DNA of 57,382 bases from an uncultured Bacilli bacterium (GTDB lineage Bacteria; Bacillota_I; Bacilli_A; RFN20; CAG-826). Location of the stretch: NCBI GenBank assembly GCA_944358865.1, contig CALVRV010000006.1:1-57382 (forward strand). The letters run 5' to 3'. Made by a program: the position numbers and the translations under genes. Below are positions 16,628 to 25,287 of this stretch, one piece after another (the stretch's first letter is position 1; every line of letters starts with the position of its first letter). The notes below the pieces were generated by a model. The model ran no database searches, had not been told where the DNA came from, and saw only the letters and a list, made by a program, of their open reading frames with translations.

Positions 16628-17396
16628 AAAAACGTATTTTTATCGTGACGCTTTAAATGATGATTTTGCAAAACTTCAAATTAAACCAATAGAAATTAAT
16701 GAAAATTTTAAATATCAACATAACAAAATATATTGGTTTTTTGCTTTTGCAATAAGAATTATCATTATTCCAATTTTGTATTGTGTTTCTAAAATAATTT
16801 ACGCTACAAGTGTAAAAAATAAAAAAGTATTAAAAAAAATTAAAAATAAAGGGTATTTTATATATTCAAACCACACTAGTGCTTTTGATCCAATCAATCA
16901 TGCTTGTATTGTAAATCCAACTAAATATAGTGCAATTATTGCCTCTTTAGATTCTTTTTCTATTAAAGGATTAGGTGGTTTAGTGCATCTTATTGGTGCT
17001 ATACCAGTTCCACAAAATTTAAAGATGTATAAAAATTTTTTTGGAATATTGAAATATCATATTCAAAAGAAAAGGAAAGTCATTGTTTATCCTGAGGCTC
17101 ACATTTGGCCATATTATTATGATATTCGCCCTTTTAAAAGTGTCTCATTTCGCTATCCGTGCGAATTAGATACACCCATTCTTGTAGCAACGACAATATA
17201 TAAAAAAAGAAAAATTTTGCATACTCCTAAAATGGTGATTATTTTAAATGAACCTTTATACCCAAATAAAGATTTACCACTTAAACAACAAATTCAAGAT
17301 TTGCGGAACCGTACGTATGATTTAATGAAATCAAATGTTTCACATTATGGTACATATAGATATTATTCTTACGAAAATCTAAATAAAATAAATTAA
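16608..17396 (+). CDS. PlsC-like 1-acyl-glycerol-3-phosphate acyltransferase
   Basis: A 262-residue membrane-associated acyltransferase. A hydrophobic segment at about 35-58 (FFAFAIRIIIIPILYCVSKI) precedes the H-x4-D motif in YSNHTSAFDP (catalytic His and Asp). The usual EGTR block is replaced by VYPEAHIWP, so the phosphate-binding motif is atypical and the acceptor may differ from lysophosphatidate. The ATG at 16608 overlaps the glycosyltransferase end; the longer frame starts at a TTG. Translational coupling with the glycosyltransferase suggests a joint lipid role. Confidence 0.8.
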   Translation: MEKTKTKKTYFYRDALNDDFAKLQIKPIEINENFKYQHNKIYWFFAFAIRIIIIPILYCVSKIIYATSVKNKKVLKKIKNKGYFIYSNHTSAFDPINHACIVNPTKYSAIIASLDSFSIKGLGGLVHLIGAIPVPQNLKMYKNFFGILKYHIQKKRKVIVYPEAHIWPYYYDIRPFKSVSFRYPCELDTPILVATTIYKKRKILHTPKMVIILNEPLYPNKDLPLKQQIQDLRNRTYDLMKSNVSHYGTYRYYSYENLNKIN

Positions 17397-17406
17397 TGCG
17401 TTTGTC

Positions 17407-17434
17407 TTGTTTAAAATAATAAATCGTTTATAAT
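17407..17434 (+). promoter_or_regulatory. Rubrerythrin promoter
   Basis: TTGTTT (17407-17412), 16-nt spacer, TATAAT (17429-17434). Confidence 0.6.
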
Positions 17435-17455
17435 TTTGATATGGAGGAAATAATT

Positions 17456-18001
17456 ATGGAATTAAAAGGTAGTAAAACTGAAAAAAATTTAATGGAAGCT
17501 TTCGCTGGAGAATCTCAAGCACGTAATAAATACACTTATTTTGCTAGCAAAGCCAAAAAAGAAGGCTACGAACAAATTGCCGCTTTATTTTTAGAAACTG
17601 CAGAAAATGAAAAAGAGCATGCCAAAATGTGGTTTAAACTCTTACAACCTAATGGTGAAATTCAAGACACTGCTTCTAATTTATTAGCAGCTGCTCAAGG
17701 CGAAAATTTTGAACATACTGATATGTATAAAAGAATGGCTTTAGAAGCTGAAGAAGAAGGTTTTAAAGACATTGCTCGTTTATTTAGAAACGTCGCAGCA
17801 GTTGAAGCAGAGCACGAAAAACGTTATCTTAAACTTTTAGAAAATGTTAAAGACGGTAAAGTCTTTATTAGTGATGACGTTGTTGTTTGGAAATGCCGTA
17901 ATTGCGGACATATTCACGTTGGTAAAGAAGCTCCAAAAATTTGTCCTACCTGTTCACATCCACAAAGCTACTTTGAACGCTTAGGAAAAGATTTATATTA
18001 A
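17456..18001 (+). CDS. rbr: Rubrerythrin
   Basis: A 181-residue non-haem iron peroxidase that reduces hydrogen peroxide in anaerobes. The four-helix ferritin-like domain carries the diiron ligands in ESQARNKY (Glu19), ETAENEKEHAKMW, EEEGFKDIARLF and VEAEHEKRY. The C-terminal rubredoxin-like domain binds iron through CRNCGH and CPTCSHPQ. GGAGG lies upstream of the ATG at 17456, so the upstream in-frame ATG (17441), which overlaps that site, is not the start. A terminator follows, so it is monocistronic. It implies oxidative-stress defence in an anaerobe or microaerophile. Confidence 0.95.
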   Translation: MELKGSKTEKNLMEAFAGESQARNKYTYFASKAKKEGYEQIAALFLETAENEKEHAKMWFKLLQPNGEIQDTASNLLAAAQGENFEHTDMYKRMALEAEEEGFKDIARLFRNVAAVEAEHEKRYLKLLENVKDGKVFISDDVVVWKCRNCGHIHVGKEAPKICPTCSHPQSYFERLGKDLY

Positions 18002-18024
18002 TTTTAAAAAAAGATTAATTATTA

Positions 18025-18052
18025 AAAAAACTCCGTTCCCGCGGAGTTTTTA
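18025..18052. terminator. Bidirectional terminator between rubrerythrin and the lipoprotein gene
   Basis: A run of A, then CTCCG/CGGAG stem, then a run of T; it can serve both convergent genes. Confidence 0.85.
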
Positions 18053-18094
18053 ATTTGCTTTTGTAAATATGTTTAAATACAAAATATATCTTTA

Positions 18095-18715
18095 TTAGTT
18101 TCCTGTATAATCGTATTCAGCCCAACTACCAATTACACAATTTTCTGGATTATTGTCATACCAAATAGCTTCGGTATTTTCAATAGTATACATCGGCGCA
18201 GTTAAATCAGATGGTATATCTTCAATAGCTATTTCTTGACTACGAGCATTCCAATCAGATAAAACTTCTCCAGATAGTCCAGAGCGAACAAATACAAAAT
18301 GTGTATATCCTTTAGTTAAGTCAATGGTGTATGTCTTATAATTATATCCGACATCCCATCCTTCAGGTGAAGTTCCAGTTTTTATAAAATCAACTTGATC
18401 CATTACTTCGCCTGGAAAAACTGCATTTTCTAAACCTTCCTCACCATAAAGATAAATAGCGGTTTCTGCTGCATCTTTGTTCCACCAAGAAGCATCTTTA
18501 AAATAGATTGTAAGACTATTTTGTGGCGTAGGTTCGCTTGTGGTAGTGACAGGAGGCTCTTCTGTTGTAGTAGTAGATTGACTAGTTGTAGTCGTAGTTG
18601 TAGTAGGATCTTCGCTATCACTTGTAGTGGTTAAAGAAGAACTATTACTACTTGGTGTACACGCTGCTAAAGCAAAAATTATAGCAGCAGGCAATAAAAT
18701 AACTTTTTTATTCAT
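18095..18715 (-). CDS. Small lipoprotein with a starch-binding-like (CBM26-type) domain
   Basis: A 206-residue lipoprotein. The lipobox LAAC gives Cys19, followed by a long Ser/Thr/Pro linker (about 20-68). The remaining ~135 residues begin LTIYFKDASWWNKDAAETAI and contain WDVGYNYKTYTIDL and FVFVRSG...DWNARSQ, a layout of aromatic residues like CBM26-type starch-binding modules. It could tether alpha-glucans at the cell surface, which fits malQ and the pullulanase-like gene elsewhere in the window. AGGAG precedes the ATG. The carbohydrate-binding call is moderate; no catalytic domain is present. Confidence 0.7.
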   Translation of the reverse strand: MNKKVILLPAAIIFALAACTPSSNSSSLTTTSDSEDPTTTTTTTSQSTTTTEEPPVTTTSEPTPQNSLTIYFKDASWWNKDAAETAIYLYGEEGLENAVFPGEVMDQVDFIKTGTSPEGWDVGYNYKTYTIDLTKGYTHFVFVRSGLSGEVLSDWNARSQEIAIEDIPSDLTAPMYTIENTEAIWYDNNPENCVIGSWAEYDYTGN

Positions 18716-18844
18716 TTTTCTCTCCTATTTAAATATAAATATATTTTAGTGCAAATTTATAACATGTCAACTCAATAATAAGTTCTTAATTTTTAAAATA
18801 AATAGGAAAAATATAAAAAGTATAAAAAAATATTAAGATAATGC

Positions 18845-18873
18845 TTGATTTTTTAATTTGTTTCATTGATAAT
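18845..18873 (+). promoter_or_regulatory. tRNA-Asp/tRNA-Phe promoter
   Basis: TTGATT (18845-18850), 17-nt spacer, GATAAT (18868-18873), about 20 nt before the first tRNA. Confidence 0.65.
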
Positions 18874-18892
18874 AATAACGCTGTCAGCAATT

Positions 18893-18968
18893 GGACCATT
18901 GGTGTAGCGGTTAACATGTCTCCCTGTCACGGAGAAGATCGTGGGTTCGATTCCCATATGGTCCGCCA
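18893..18968 (+). tRNA. tRNA-Asp (GTC)
   Basis: 76 nt, acceptor GGACCAT/ATGGTCC, anticodon loop CTGTCAC, CCA encoded. First of a two-tRNA unit with tRNA-Phe. Confidence 0.95.
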
Positions 18969-18996
18969 ACTATTTCGCTAACAGCATTTTTAATAA

Positions 18997-19016
18997 CTTA
19001 TAGGGGAACCTATAAG
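18997..19016 (+). other. Hairpin between tRNA-Asp and tRNA-Phe
   Basis: A perfect 8-bp stem with a GGAA tetraloop in the spacer of the tRNA pair. No T tail, so a processing or folding element is more likely than a terminator. Confidence 0.55.
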
Positions 19017-19024
19017 AAAACCTT

Positions 19025-19100
19025 GGCCCGGTAACTCAGTTGGTAGAGTAGAGGACTGAAAATCCTTATGTCGCCGGTTCGATTCCGGCCTGGGCCACCA
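19025..19100 (+). tRNA. tRNA-Phe (GAA)
   Basis: 76 nt, acceptor GGCCCGG/CTGGGCC, anticodon loop CTGAAAA, CCA encoded. Confidence 0.95.
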
Positions 19101-19102
19101 CA

Positions 19103-19155
19103 ATAAGGATTTTCAAAAAGGAGGGAACGACCCTCCTTTTTTCTACTCTACCAAC
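19103..19155 (-). repeat. Split inverted copy of the tRNA-Phe anticodon and D arms
   Basis: 19103-19115 is the exact reverse complement of the tRNA anticodon arm (19057-19069, 13 nt), and 19142-19155 the exact reverse complement of the D arm (19039-19052, 14 nt). The two pieces are in the order expected of an antisense tRNA but separated by the terminator hairpin. Confidence 0.75.
19116..19142. terminator. Bidirectional terminator between tRNA-Phe and htpG
   Basis: A 10-bp stem AAAAGGAGGG/CCCTCCTTTT with a 5-nt loop and a T run; serves the tRNA unit and the convergent htpG. Confidence 0.88.
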
Positions 19156-19167
19156 ATGATTAAATTG

Positions 19168-21093
19168 TTATTTATTAAACGCTTTTAAAAATAATTCGTT
19201 TAATTTTGAAACAAAACTCTTTTTATCTTTGATATCAAATCCTTCAAGTAACAAAGCTTCATCATAAAGCAAGGATGCATATTTTTCTTGTTCGCTATCA
19301 TTATTTAATTTTTTAAAAGCTTCAAATAAAGGATGATTAGGGTTTAATTCTAAAATTTTACTTGACTTGATTTGATGATCTTCATCTAAGCCAGGTTGTT
19401 CGTTTAAAGTTTTCTCCATCCCTAAAGATAAGCCTTGTTTTGTTGAAATGCAAACAGGGGAATTGATTAACTTACTTGACAAATTAACTTCATCAACAAT
19501 ACCTTTTAAACCATTTGTTAAATTATCTAAGAGACGTTTATTTTCAGCAGTTAATGCATCTAATTTGTCTTTTTCTTCTTTTGATAGTTCTTCACTTTCA
19601 TCGCTTGATATCGATTTAAATTCAGTTTTATCAAAATCATGGAGCATCATAATAGCAAATTCATCTACTCGTTTGTCAAGCAACAACACATCTATTTTTT
19701 CATTTTTATATTTTTCCATTTGTGGAAGCATTAAAATTTGTTCGATTGTCTCGCCGCTTGCGTAATAAATAAATTTTTGGCCATCTTTCATTTCTTCTTT
19801 GTATTGTTTTAAAGAAATATATTCTTCGTTATGATTTAATGTTTTAAAAATTAATAAATCCTCTAATAAATCTTTTTTAGCGCCATAAGATGAATAAATT
19901 CCAAATTTAATATGTTCTCCATAAAGTTCATAAAATTTCTTATATGTCTCAAAATCATTAGTTTTAGTTTCTTTTAATTTATCAATTATTTTTTTCTCAA
20001 TATTATCCGCTATTTTGCGCATAATGGGTGATTGTTGTAACATTTCACGAGAAATATTAAGATTAAAATCATCGCTATCAACTAATCCTTTAACAAATTT
20101 TAAATAATCTGGCACTAATTCTTTACATTTATCTTTAATAAATATTCCTTTCGCGTAAAGTGTAAGACCTTTTTCATAATTCTCACTATATAAATCATAG
20201 GGAATATGACTAGGAACAAAAATTAATGCCTTATAATCAACTAAACCTTCAACTGATATTATTTGATGAATTAAAGGTGATTCATAGTCGTTAAATTTGT
20301 TCTTATAAAATTCATTTATTTCTTCATCTTTAATTTCGCTTTTGTTCTTTTTCCAAATTGGAATCATCGAATTAAGCGTCTTATCTTCGCTTACTTCATG
20401 ATATTTATCCTTGATAGGATTTCCATTTTCATCTTTATCTTGTTCTTGATGAGTTATTAACATTTTAATCGGATAACGAATGTAATCTGAATATTTTTTA
20501 ACTAAAGATTCAATATTATATGAATCTAAAAACATATCATAGTTTTCATCTTTAGTATTCTTTTTTAATTTAACAATAATTTCTGTACCATTTTCTTCTT
20601 TAGTTGCATCTTCAATAGTGTAATTTTCTTGTCCATCACTAGTAAATTTATAAGCGTTTTTAAATTTAGCGCTTCTAGAAATAACTTCTATACTTTCTGC
20701 AACCATAAAAGCGCTATAAAAGCCAACACCAAATTGACCAATAATTTCTAAATCTTTATTATCTTTAGCTTTTTTAATTTTTTCTAAAAAATCCTTTGAT
20801 CCAGATTTTGCAATCGTTCCTAAATTTTGAATCAATTCTTCTTTGCTCATTCCAATCCCGTTATCTGAAATTGAAATTGTACGATTATTTTTATCTAATG
20901 TGATTCTAATAAAATGTTCTAGAGCAGGGTATTTATCAACATTTGTTAAAGATAAATAACGATATTTATCAATTGCATCGCTCGCATTTGAAATTAGTTC
21001 TCTTAAGAAAATTTCTTTGTTTGTGTAGATTGAATTAATCATTAAGTTTAATAATTGTTTTGATTCGGCTTGAAATTGTTTAACTTCTTTCAT
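19168..21093 (-). CDS. htpG: Chaperone HtpG (Hsp90)
   Basis: A 641-residue Hsp90. The N-terminal ATPase domain has LRELISNASDAIDKYRY, DNGIGM, GTIAKSGSK and GQFGVGFYSAFMVA; the middle domain carries LNISREMLQQ; the C-terminal dimerisation domain ends near ELFLKAFNK. Length is normal for bacterial HtpG. AAGGAGG is placed correctly before the ATG. A CIRCE-type operator overlaps the -35 of its promoter, which points to HrcA control rather than the CIRCE-independent control known for B. subtilis htpG. Confidence 0.97.
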   Translation of the reverse strand: MKEVKQFQAESKQLLNLMINSIYTNKEIFLRELISNASDAIDKYRYLSLTNVDKYPALEHFIRITLDKNNRTISISDNGIGMSKEELIQNLGTIAKSGSKDFLEKIKKAKDNKDLEIIGQFGVGFYSAFMVAESIEVISRSAKFKNAYKFTSDGQENYTIEDATKEENGTEIIVKLKKNTKDENYDMFLDSYNIESLVKKYSDYIRYPIKMLITHQEQDKDENGNPIKDKYHEVSEDKTLNSMIPIWKKNKSEIKDEEINEFYKNKFNDYESPLIHQIISVEGLVDYKALIFVPSHIPYDLYSENYEKGLTLYAKGIFIKDKCKELVPDYLKFVKGLVDSDDFNLNISREMLQQSPIMRKIADNIEKKIIDKLKETKTNDFETYKKFYELYGEHIKFGIYSSYGAKKDLLEDLLIFKTLNHNEEYISLKQYKEEMKDGQKFIYYASGETIEQILMLPQMEKYKNEKIDVLLLDKRVDEFAIMMLHDFDKTEFKSISSDESEELSKEEKDKLDALTAENKRLLDNLTNGLKGIVDEVNLSSKLINSPVCISTKQGLSLGMEKTLNEQPGLDEDHQIKSSKILELNPNHPLFEAFKKLNNDSEQEKYASLLYDEALLLEGFDIKDKKSFVSKLNELFLKAFNK

Positions 21094-21126
21094 TTTTAAA
21101 ACCTCCTTTTTAAGTCGACAAATTAT

Positions 21127-21154
21127 ATTATAATCGTAAAATTAGCAGTGTAAA
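21127..21154 (-). promoter_or_regulatory. htpG promoter
   Basis: On the minus strand TTTACA (21154-21149), 16-nt spacer, TATAAT (21132-21127); the -35 lies in the spacer of the CIRCE element. Confidence 0.65.
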
Positions 21155-21168
21155 GTGTTGAGTGCTAA
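21142..21168 (-). promoter_or_regulatory. CIRCE operator (HrcA site)
   Basis: Minus strand reads TTAGCACTC, 9 nt, CACTGCTAA. The first arm matches the CIRCE consensus exactly and the second has two mismatches; the 9-9-9 geometry is exact. It overlaps the htpG -35. Confidence 0.82.
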
Positions 21169-21227
21169 AAAATAACAATTTTATAAAAAATGTATCATTT
21201 TTAATCAAATTTTATTACACTATCACT

Positions 21228-21704
21228 ATGGAATATAAAACACTTCGTGTTACTGTCGCAGCTTATCCTCAATACATTGAAGAGATGGAATTGTTTGAAT
21301 GGCATCTAGATAAAGTTAATCCAGATGGCAAAGATGACCAATATGTTATTTTAAATTTTTCTAGAGATCCTAATATCAAAAATTATGAACAAATTCGACA
21401 ATTAGAATTAGAGTGGTTTTCTATTGATTATCCAAAATTTTGGCCTTGTGCTGTTTTTTGTATCCTTGGTTTTGCATTAATTACCGCACTACTTGTCATT
21501 TGTATGGCGTTACAATACGATTTTAATTCACAGCCATGGCTATACGCTTTACTAATCCCAGGTATAGTTTCTATTAATTTGGCTTTATTATATTTTATTT
21601 ATCGTACTTATAAAATGCGTAAAGTGTTTTTAAAAGGTGATGAAATTCGTCGCAATATTAGAGAAAAAATTAAAGGTTTAAACGATGCTCAAACAAAAGA
21701 TTAA
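21228..21704 (+). CDS. Two-TM membrane protein, first of a paralogous pair
   Basis: A 158-residue protein with a soluble N-terminal part (about 1-80) and two hydrophobic segments (FWPCAVFCILGFALITALLV and WLYALLIPGIVSINLALLYF), then a basic C-terminal tail. The ATG at 21228 (MEYKTLRV) is preferred; the longer frame starts at a GTG inside the CIRCE element. It resembles the next gene in layout (KVxV... then V-I-L-N-F, a charged helix, two TM helices), so the pair arose by duplication. No Shine-Dalgarno is seen. Function unknown. Confidence 0.7.
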   Translation: MEYKTLRVTVAAYPQYIEEMELFEWHLDKVNPDGKDDQYVILNFSRDPNIKNYEQIRQLELEWFSIDYPKFWPCAVFCILGFALITALLVICMALQYDFNSQPWLYALLIPGIVSINLALLYFIYRTYKMRKVFLKGDEIRRNIREKIKGLNDAQTKD

Positions 21705-22149
21705 AGTTAAAATAAAAGATGCCGAAGAAATTAAAAATAGTTATTTTCATTTTGGCTATCAACTCGTTAGTGAAATTCCAAGTGGAAATAAGGTTATTTT
21801 AAATTTTCAAAAAATGCCTACAGCTTCGAGCAAATCTTTAAAAAAATTAGAAAGACAATATAAAAAAGTTTTAAAAAAGTTCCCTCTAGCGGCCACTATA
21901 TTCTTGTTAGTTGGTCTAATATTTTTGTTTATCGGATTATTTTTAAATGTTGGAATTCAAATAATTAATATTGTTTTATTAGTCGTTGCATCATTATTAT
22001 TTGTAGATGCTGTCTATCTTTATATTGGCTTTTTATTAAACTTTATTTATCGTAAAAAAACTTTAGCTAATATTTTTAAAAAAGCCCAAAAAATTTATCC
22101 TGAAGGTTCTATTCAACTTCCAAACAACTTTAACACAATAAATAATTAA
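21685..22149 (+). CDS. Two-TM membrane protein, second of a paralogous pair
   Basis: A 154-residue protein. The N-terminal region includes IKVKIKDAEEIKNSYFHFGY and NKVILNF, matching the RVTVAAY... and YVILNF positions of its upstream neighbour. Two TM helices follow (LAATIFLLVGLIFLFIGLFL and IINIVLLVVASLLFVDAVYL). It overlaps the upstream gene by 20 nt, so the two are translated together and may form a heteromer. Family not recognised. Confidence 0.7.
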   Translation: MLKQKIKVKIKDAEEIKNSYFHFGYQLVSEIPSGNKVILNFQKMPTASSKSLKKLERQYKKVLKKFPLAATIFLLVGLIFLFIGLFLNVGIQIINIVLLVVASLLFVDAVYLYIGFLLNFIYRKKTLANIFKKAQKIYPEGSIQLPNNFNTINN

Positions 22150-22204
22150 TATTTAATTATTTTTTTAATTTATTTTTTTGTTATATTGTTATACAATTTT
22201 AAGT

Positions 22205-23620
22205 ATGAAAAACAAAGGTATTTTGCTTCCTGTATCTTCCTTACCAGGCCATCATGGTATTGGCGATATGGGTGAAAACGCATTCGAATTTATTAGATGG
22301 CTAAATAAAAGAAATTTTAATTATTGGCAAATTCTTCCAATAAATCCTTTAGGACCAGGATGGTCTCCTTATATGACTACATGTAGTGAAGCAATTGACT
22401 TCCGTTATATTAGTCTTGACGATTTGTACAAGGATGGTTTATTAGAAAAACCAGTAAGAAAATTCCATCCTAATTCAAATAAAGCATTGTATGTTGAAGC
22501 AGGGGAATTTAAGAAAAGAATTTTAAAAAAAGCTTATAAAAATTTTAAAAAGTCTCATTTTGATGAATTGTTAAAATTTGTTAAATCACAAAAATGGATT
22601 GTACGTTACGCATTTTTTAATATTTTTTATGAAGAAAATAATTTAAAAGCTTGGAATGAATGGCCAAAAGATGAAATTTTTTATCTTGAAAACCATAAAA
22701 AAGATAATAAAATTCCAACTAAATACAAGGACAAATTTTACTATCTCGTATTTGAACAATTAATTGCATATAAACAATGGAAAAAATTAATAAAATACGC
22801 TCATAAATTTGACATTAAAATTATTGGTGATCTACCATTTTATGTTGGCTATAATTCTAGCGATTGCTGGGGAAATAAAAAGGTTTTCAATTTAGATGAA
22901 AATTTTGTTCCGACAACTGTTGCAGGATGCCCACCAGATGGCTTTAGTGAAGATGGACAACTATGGGGAAATCCTACTTTTAATTTTGAAGTAATGAAAA
23001 AAGATAATTATAAATTTTATGTCAATCGTTTAGGTGCAATATCTAAACTTTGTGACATTGTCCGTTTAGACCATTTTAGAGCTTTTGATGCCTATTATGC
23101 TATTCCTGCTGGAGCAAAAAATGCTAGAGTTGGTGAATGGATTGACGGACCTGCTTATGGTTTATTTGATGCATTTTTTAAAAAATATCCAAAAGCCAAT
23201 ATTATTGCTGAAGATTTAGGGTTTATGACTGAAAGAGTGTATGCCCTAAGAGATCATTATCATTTTCCAGGCATGAATATTTTACAAAATACATTCTTTG
23301 AACCACAAACAAAAGATCAAGATGACATGATAATGTATACTGGTACACATGATAATAACACTATTAAATATTGGTTTGATAATCTTGATGATCAAGGCAA
23401 AGAAAAATTAAAAACAATTGTAAATGCTGATCCAAGTAAAGACTTATTAGAAGAATATATGCGTTTTGTTTTTAGAAAAGCTAGTAAATTAACAATTATT
23501 CCAATGCAAGATTATCTTTTGTTAGACAATTCCACTCGTTTGAATTCTCCTGGTAGTTTTGGTTCTCCAAACTGGGAATGGAAATTAATAAAATTACCTA
23601 ATGTCATAAAAAATTATTAA
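22205..23620 (+). CDS. malQ: 4-alpha-glucanotransferase
   Basis: A 471-residue GH77 amylomaltase that transfers alpha-1,4-glucan segments between maltodextrins. Diagnostic pieces: LLPVSSLPGHHGIGDMG at the N terminus, WQILPINPLGPGWSPY, DLPFYVGYNSSDCWG, the nucleophile Asp in CDIVRLDHFRAFDAYYAIP, the acid/base Glu in NIIAEDLGF and the third acid in YTGTHDNNTIKYW. The ATG at 22205 is preferred to the TTG 27 nt upstream. TACAAT (22192-22197) ends 7 nt before the ATG and there is no Shine-Dalgarno, suggesting a leaderless message. Confidence 0.95.
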   Translation: MKNKGILLPVSSLPGHHGIGDMGENAFEFIRWLNKRNFNYWQILPINPLGPGWSPYMTTCSEAIDFRYISLDDLYKDGLLEKPVRKFHPNSNKALYVEAGEFKKRILKKAYKNFKKSHFDELLKFVKSQKWIVRYAFFNIFYEENNLKAWNEWPKDEIFYLENHKKDNKIPTKYKDKFYYLVFEQLIAYKQWKKLIKYAHKFDIKIIGDLPFYVGYNSSDCWGNKKVFNLDENFVPTTVAGCPPDGFSEDGQLWGNPTFNFEVMKKDNYKFYVNRLGAISKLCDIVRLDHFRAFDAYYAIPAGAKNARVGEWIDGPAYGLFDAFFKKYPKANIIAEDLGFMTERVYALRDHYHFPGMNILQNTFFEPQTKDQDDMIMYTGTHDNNTIKYWFDNLDDQGKEKLKTIVNADPSKDLLEEYMRFVFRKASKLTIIPMQDYLLLDNSTRLNSPGSFGSPNWEWKLIKLPNVIKNY

Positions 23621-23665
23621 TTTTTAAGGCTTTAATTAATAAACAAAAAAGGAGCAATTTAAAAG

Positions 23666-23950
23666 ATGCCAACATCAAGTTTTGATTTTCACCTTCTGGC
23701 AATGATTTTCATTGTTTTAAGTGTTGCATCTTTTGTTTTAGCTTTAATTTTAAGAGCGTTTAGACTAAGATTTCTTTCTCGCTTATTTATTGTTTTTGCT
23801 TCTTTAGGTTTTTTAATTTATTCATCGCTATTTTTTGTTAATTTTCCTAGAAACGATTTGTCTTTTGCTGATATTTCGCAAATTATATTGTTTGTTTTTG
23901 CAATATTATTAACTATTTATAATCTAATTGTATTTATTAAAAAAAGATGA
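23666..23950 (+). CDS. Small three-TM membrane protein
   Basis: A 94-residue hydrophobic protein with about three membrane helices (LLAMIFIVLSVASFVLALIL, LFIVFASLGFLIYSSLFF and IILFVFAILLTIYNLIVF) and a short basic end. AAGGAG precedes the ATG. Its stop overlaps the rimO start (ATGA), so it is coupled to rimO. Not recognised. Confidence 0.65.
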   Translation: MPTSSFDFHLLAMIFIVLSVASFVLALILRAFRLRFLSRLFIVFASLGFLIYSSLFFVNFPRNDLSFADISQIILFVFAILLTIYNLIVFIKKR

Positions 23951-25260
23951 AAACTGTAGGTATTATTTCTTTAGGATGCTGTAAAAATCTCGTCGATAGC
24001 GAACTATTATTAGGATATTTTAAAGATTCTAATTATACTGTTGTGACTCAACCAGAAACCGCTGATGTAATTATAATTAATACATGTGGTTTTATTTTGG
24101 ATGCTAAAAAAGAATCTTTAGATATGATTTTTGAAATGGCTAAATATAAAAAGAAACTTGTTATTACAGGTTGCTTAGTTCAACGTTATTACAAAGAATT
24201 AAAAAAAGAACTACCAGAAGCTGATTTGCTTGTCAAAATAAGCGATTACCCTCATCTATATGATAAAGTAATACAAATCGACAAACGTTTTAAAAAAATA
24301 ACAGATGGCATATGGTATTATAATCGTGTCATTCCATATAATGGTTATTCAGCCTATTTAAAAATTGCTGAGGGTTGTTCAAATCATTGCTCCTATTGCG
24401 CAATACCGCTGATAAGAGGGGAATTAAAATCAAGACGAATTAAAGATATTATGATTGAGGCAAAATATCTTGCCACAAGAAACATAAAAGAACTAGTGGT
24501 TATCGCTCAAGATACAACTAAATATGGTCTTGATATTTATGGTAAAGTTAAAATTGTTGATCTATTAAAACAACTACTTGAAATAAAAGACTTTCAATTT
24601 ATTCGTCTTTTATATCTGTATCCAGATGAAATTGACGATGACTTAATACAACTTATTAAAAACGAAAAACGTATCGCCCCTTATTTTGATATCCCCATCC
24701 AACATAGCGAAGACCGTATTTTAAAAGCAATGAATAGAAGGGGAAGCAAACAATTTTTACTTAATTTATTTAAAAAAATAAGAAAAGAAATTCCTAACGC
24801 TATTTTAAGAACAACAATTATGGTTGGATTTCCTGGCGAAACTCAAGAAGATTTTGATAACCTAATCGATTTTATAAAAGAAGTTAAATTTGATCATCTC
24901 GGTGTATTTGCCTATTCTAGAGAAGAAGACACCCCATCTTTTAATATGAAGGATCAAATTAGCGATGAAATTAAAACAAAACGTGTCGATGATGTAATGA
25001 TCGCACAATATTATATTTCAAAAGAAAAAAATGAATCACATATTGGCGAAATTATGACAGGCATTGTTATTAAAAGAACAAATAGATACTATTATTTAAG
25101 GTCGTATTATAACGCTCCTGATGAAATTGATGGCAATATTTTATTTAATTCACGTCGTAGATTAAAAGTTGGTGACGTTGTAAAAGTTGAAATAACTAAT
25201 TCGACACCATATGATTTGTATGGAGAATTTGTAAAAACTGTTGATTTTAAAAAACAATAA
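23947..25260 (+). CDS. rimO: Ribosomal protein S12 methylthiotransferase RimO
   Basis: A 437-residue radical-SAM enzyme adding a methylthio group to an Asp of ribosomal protein S12. The N-terminal Cys set is in SLGCCKNLVDSE, INTCGFILDAKKES and GCLVQRYYKEL; the SLGCxKNLVDSE and CGFI-x-x-A-K-x-E-S patterns are RimO-specific. The radical-SAM motif is CSNHCSYCAIPLIRG. A TRAM-like end follows (MTGIVIKRTNRYYYLRS...). It is translationally coupled to the small membrane protein upstream, and the tRNA-Thr promoter lies in its last codons. Confidence 0.95.
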   Translation: MKTVGIISLGCCKNLVDSELLLGYFKDSNYTVVTQPETADVIIINTCGFILDAKKESLDMIFEMAKYKKKLVITGCLVQRYYKELKKELPEADLLVKISDYPHLYDKVIQIDKRFKKITDGIWYYNRVIPYNGYSAYLKIAEGCSNHCSYCAIPLIRGELKSRRIKDIMIEAKYLATRNIKELVVIAQDTTKYGLDIYGKVKIVDLLKQLLEIKDFQFIRLLYLYPDEIDDDLIQLIKNEKRIAPYFDIPIQHSEDRILKAMNRRGSKQFLLNLFKKIRKEIPNAILRTTIMVGFPGETQEDFDNLIDFIKEVKFDHLGVFAYSREEDTPSFNMKDQISDEIKTKRVDDVMIAQYYISKEKNESHIGEIMTGIVIKRTNRYYYLRSYYNAPDEIDGNILFNSRRRLKVGDVVKVEITNSTPYDLYGEFVKTVDFKKQ

Positions 25261-25269
25261 TAATATAAT
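25241..25269 (+). promoter_or_regulatory. tRNA-Thr promoter
   Basis: TTGATT (25241-25246, inside rimO), 17-nt spacer, TATAAT (25264-25269). Confidence 0.7.
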
Positions 25270-25287
25270 AACGCTTGCATGTGTTAA

